This document shows positions 6,580-8,585 of a DNA stretch of 8,585 bases, piece by piece. Position numbers and translations under genes: made by a program. The stretch comes from Deltaproteobacteria bacterium (GTDB taxonomy: Bacteria; Desulfobacterota; Binatia; UBA9968; CAXXLF01): the NCBI GenBank assembly GCA_022571535.1, contig JACZXR010000075.1, forward strand, positions 1 through 8,585, in the 5' to 3' direction. The notes beneath the pieces are model-generated. The model was given only the letters and a program-made list of their open reading frames with translations, had not been told where the DNA came from and ran no database searches. Numbering within the stretch: position 1 is the stretch's first letter; the number at the start of each line of letters is the position of its first letter.

Positions 6580-6592
6580 TCTCCCTTGGAGA
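6580..6592 (-). promoter_or_regulatory. Ribosome binding site of the DUF1844 gene inside a small hairpin
   Basis: The minus-strand leader reads TCTCC-AAG-GGAGA just before the start codon, a perfect five-pair stem with a three-base loop. Its right arm is the Shine-Dalgarno sequence (GGGAG, five bases before ATG at 6575). The hairpin would partly hide the ribosome-binding site. The stem is short, so the effect may be modest or absent. Confidence 0.45.
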
Positions 6593-6710
6593 GGGAAAAA
6601 CCAGGAAAGCCCTCAGCCTATAGCGATACTAAATTCCCGGGCTTACCCCTCTGCGGGTGAGCTGTTATCTGACAATACACGGAATGAAGTTGAGCAAACC
6701 CTGTTCCCTA
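6593..6710. other. Intergenic leader between the glycosyltransferase and DUF1844 genes
   Basis: This stretch would be the 5' leader of the DUF1844-degP mRNA if the promoter at 6711-6740 is used. It holds one clear inverted repeat, CTTACCC-CTCTGC-GGGTGAG (6642-6661), a seven-position stem with one G-T pair on the plus strand and one mismatch on the minus strand. No T-run follows on either strand, so it is not a standard terminator. No small open reading frame with a good ribosome-binding site was noticed. Confidence 0.4.
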
Positions 6711-6740
6711 ACTTTAAATCTGTGTCCCACTCTTTGTCAA
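6711..6740 (-). promoter_or_regulatory. Candidate sigma70-type promoter for DUF1844-degP
   Basis: On the minus strand a perfect TTGACA (6740-6735) is followed after 18 bp by TAAAGT (6716-6711), which matches four of six -10 consensus positions. The predicted start is near 6704, giving a leader of about 130 bases. The -35 contains the TGA stop codon of the upstream glycosyltransferase. I did not see a GAACTT-type extracytoplasmic sigma (RpoE-like) -35 here, although degP genes are often under such control. Confidence 0.5.
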
Positions 6741-7780
6741 GAACGTTGCCTAAACGTTTTCTCCAAAAGCCCAATCACTAGGCTCGGGGTCAATTCAGCT
6801 AGACACTTTCGGTGGGCACAAGCCTTCATCATTGAGGGGTCACAGGGGGAGCAATTCACGTCGTGAGTTACCACGCTCACGTTTCTCCCACGTGGCCCCC
6901 ACTGAACAGGATCTGTAGGGCCAAAAACAGCCACCGTTTCGATCCCAAGAGCAGCCGCGAGATGCGTTAAGCCGCTATCGTTACCCAAATAGACATCGCA
7001 TTGGGCCAACAAAGCAGCCACCCGACCAAGGCTGAGGCCTTTGACCAACAGGACATCTCCCCAAGATCTCTCGTTCGCCATCTTCTCTTCTTCTACCGGC
7101 CCAAAGATTACCAAAACCTTGCATTCTGCACGCTCTCTCCACCAACGATTGACAGTCCCTAGAAAAGAGGGGGGCCAATTTTTCTCCATTGCACCGCTAC
7201 CCGGCGCTATGGCAAGCACCCTTTTTCCCTCGAGGCCGCATTGCTTCCAAAAGAGACGACTCCAGGCAACTGCAGCAGGTTTTAACGGGATCTCCACGGA
7301 GGTTTCCGCCGGACTCCTATCCTCCAGACAGGAGTAATAATAGTCCACCATATGCATCTTCGATTGTGAGGCGCGAAAGGGAAAAATACGGAAATCACCA
7401 TTGTAGAGAGACTTTAGGTTCCGAGCAAATACAGGTTGAGTAGCACCCAACCATGAGTAAATAAAGGCATATGAGCGGAGATGATTTCTGAGCCCTTGAT
7501 CCTCTTCGACTCCCGTGGCAAACAGACGCCCTATTTCGTGGCAGTCGAGCGAGCGGACTGAGACGGGCGGGAACCTGGAAAAAATTAACTCAGAAAAGTC
7601 TGAGCGCATGGCGACCTCCAGATTAGAGCCACGCTCCCGCTCCGAGACCCATTTCAGGGTAGGGAGAAAACAGAGAAAATCTCCCAAGGCTCCGGGAAAG
7701 ACCAAGAGGCCTTTCCTTTCCTTCTTTATGAATACCGCGTTTGCATCTCCTGTTCGAGCAATCAATTGACTTTCCTTCAT
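6737..7780 (-). CDS. Glycosyltransferase family 9 (heptosyltransferase-like)
   Basis: GT9 enzymes (WaaC, WaaF, WaaQ and relatives) transfer ADP-heptose or a related sugar to lipopolysaccharide core or another glycan at the cytoplasmic face of the inner membrane. Counting from the ATG at 7780 the product has 347 residues, normal for the family. Motifs are LLVFPGALGDFLCFLP (about 25-40, with Asp34 at the position of the family's catalytic acid), APGSG followed by KNWP (192-203, N-terminus of the donor domain), VIFGP (224-228), and GNDSGLTHLAAALG with VAVFGPTDP (266-290), which binds the nucleotide sugar. A late cysteine cluster (Cys310, 313, 321, 326) matches the CxPC region of many GT9 proteins. 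The start is uncertain: neither ATG 7780 nor ATG 7834 has a Shine-Dalgarno, whereas TTG 7765 has AAGGA seven bases upstream. The frame stays open to 8146, but that part lies antisense to cysK. The acceptor and donor cannot be told from sequence. Confidence 0.88.
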   Translation of the reverse strand: MKESQLIARTGDANAVFIKKERKGLLVFPGALGDFLCFLPTLKWVSERERGSNLEVAMRSDFSELIFSRFPPVSVRSLDCHEIGRLFATGVEEDQGLRNHLRSYAFIYSWLGATQPVFARNLKSLYNGDFRIFPFRASQSKMHMVDYYYSCLEDRSPAETSVEIPLKPAAVAWSRLFWKQCGLEGKRVLAIAPGSGAMEKNWPPSFLGTVNRWWRERAECKVLVIFGPVEEEKMANERSWGDVLLVKGLSLGRVAALLAQCDVYLGNDSGLTHLAAALGIETVAVFGPTDPVQWGPRGRNVSVVTHDVNCSPCDPSMMKACAHRKCLAELTPSLVIGLLEKTFRQRS

Positions 7781-7794
7781 GGAAAATATAGCAT
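7766..7794 (+). promoter_or_regulatory. Candidate sigma70-type promoter for cysK
   Basis: TTGACT (7766-7771, five of six -35 positions) is followed after 17 bp by TAGCAT (7789-7794, four of six -10 positions). An overlapping TATAGC at 7787 would give a 15-bp spacer. The predicted start near 7801 leaves a leader of about 46 bases before the cysK ATG. The -35 lies within the first codons of the divergent glycosyltransferase gene, so the two divergent genes share a very compact control region. Confidence 0.42.
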
Positions 7795-7847
7795 AGCTGC
7801 GAATGTAAGCCGACCTCCAGCCCTTTTTCTCCATAGTAACAGACACC

Positions 7848-8585
7848 ATGGTGAGTCCTAACGGTAATCGATCTATCCTGGATCTCATTGGTTCCACACC
7901 AGTAATCAAACTGAGAAATATGCCGGGGAAAAGCGACGCCGAGGTCTGGGGAAAAATGGAATCCTTGAACCCAGGGGGTTCCGTAAAAGACCGTATCTGT
8001 CTCGCCATGATTGAAGCGGCAGAGCGCACAGGCCAGTTAAAATCCGGCGGCACCATCGTTGAACCAACCAGTGGTAATACAGGCATCGGCCTCGCCCTTG
8101 TAGCCGCGGTGAAGGGATACCGATTGATTCTCACCATGCCGGACACGATGAGCGAGGAACGTCGCAGCCTTCTTGCCGCCTATGGGGCAAAGCTGATTCT
8201 TACCCCGGATACCAAAGGGATGGGGGGCGCTATCCGCAAGGCCGAGCAGCTGGTGCTAGAGCATCCTGATTATTTCATGCCTCAGCAGTTCAATAATCCG
8301 GCTAACCCGGAAATCCACCGCCGCACAACTGCCGTAGAGCTCTTGGATAAATTCAGGCAGATTGATGCGTTTGTCTCAGGAGTAGGGACAGGAGGAACAA
8401 TCACCGGGGTTGGAGAAGTCTTGAGAGAGAGGATGAAAGGGATCAGGATCTATGCAATAGAACCTGCCGCCTCCCCGGTCCTTTCAGGGGGAGAACCCGG
8501 ATATCACAACATCCAGGGGATCGGGGCAGGATTTATCCCAGGGGTTCTCAACACGCGGATTTACGATGAGGTCATCACTGTCAGC
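7848..8585 (+). CDS. cysK: Cysteine synthase (O-acetylserine sulfhydrylase), 3' end cut by window
   Basis: PLP-dependent enzyme that makes L-cysteine from O-acetylserine and sulfide in the cytoplasm. The 246 codons present are open to the window end; the family is about 300-320 residues, so some 60 are missing. Motifs are LIGSTPVIKL (13-22), NPGGSVKDR (41-49) with PLP-binding Lys47, TSGNTG (74-79, substrate loop and PLP contact), PQQFNNPANP (145-154) and the PLP-phosphate loop GVGTGGT (178-184). The QFNNPAN motif and overall pattern suit CysK/CysM-type synthases better than cystathionine beta-synthase, and no N-terminal haem region is present; CysK versus CysM is less certain. The ATG at 7848 is chosen because an in-frame TAA lies at 7806-7808 and the conserved LIGSTP begins 12 codons in; the adjacent GTG at 7851 is an alternative. 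No clear Shine-Dalgarno is visible. It is divergent from the glycosyltransferase with 67 bp between starts. Confidence 0.95.
   Translation, partial: MVSPNGNRSILDLIGSTPVIKLRNMPGKSDAEVWGKMESLNPGGSVKDRICLAMIEAAERTGQLKSGGTIVEPTSGNTGIGLALVAAVKGYRLILTMPDTMSEERRSLLAAYGAKLILTPDTKGMGGAIRKAEQLVLEHPDYFMPQQFNNPANPEIHRRTTAVELLDKFRQIDAFVSGVGTGGTITGVGEVLRERMKGIRIYAIEPAASPVLSGGEPGYHNIQGIGAGFIPGVLNTRIYDEVITVS

Noticed and set aside
6642..6661. Intrinsic terminator of the glycosyltransferase gene
   Set aside because: The stem is reasonable but no T-tract follows on the minus strand, so it is kept only as a leader hairpin.
7781..8146. Open extension of the glycosyltransferase frame up to 8146, adding about 122 residues
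   Set aside because: It runs antisense through the well-conserved cysK coding region, has no family resemblance, and the GT9 fold begins at the GALGD-containing strand after 7780.

Overview
This 8.6 kb window looks like ordinary chromosome from a Gram-negative bacterium. The evidence is a bifunctional class A penicillin-binding protein with a UB2H-like domain, a lipobox-bearing TPR protein, a periplasmic HtrA/DegP-type protease with two PDZ domains, and a family 9 (heptosyltransferase-like) glycosyltransferase. Base composition is near 50% G+C by eye. The gene set, including a DUF1844 protein directly upstream of the protease, would suit a deltaproteobacterial (Desulfobacterota-like), NC10 or Nitrospirota-type lineage. 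That placement is inferred from gene content only. No phage, transposase, CRISPR, tRNA or rRNA gene was seen.

Layout: 1-387 is non-coding and built from diverged tandem repeats (two units of 132 bp, then two of about 61 bp) sharing a motif that occurs in opposite orientations. From 388 to 7780 every gene is on the minus strand, so transcription reads from high to low coordinates: a GT9 glycosyltransferase (7780-6737), a DUF1844 protein (6575-6144), a DegP/HtrA protease (6134-4635), a PBP1B-type peptidoglycan synthase (4460-2088), a TPR lipoprotein (2088-1420) and TsaD (1386-388). A divergent plus-strand gene, cysteine synthase, starts at 7848 and runs off the right edge with 246 codons present.

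Transcription units: the DUF1844-degP pair has a plausible sigma70-type promoter whose -35 overlaps the glycosyltransferase stop codon, and it ends at a strong intrinsic terminator (4508-4562). The PBP-lipoprotein-tsaD unit begins just after that terminator. A TTGACA lies in the terminator's own T-tract and could be its -35. The PBP stop and lipoprotein start overlap as TAATG, which suggests translational coupling.

Biologically, most of the minus-strand block concerns the cell envelope: sugar transfer to lipopolysaccharide or another glycan, periplasmic protein quality control, and peptidoglycan polymerisation and cross-linking with a possible dedicated lipoprotein cofactor. TsaD (tRNA t6A37 modification) and CysK (cysteine biosynthesis) are housekeeping neighbours. 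The most interesting points are the UB2H-type PBP coupled to a TPR lipoprotein (an LpoP-like activator candidate) and the nested direct/inverted repeat block at the left edge.
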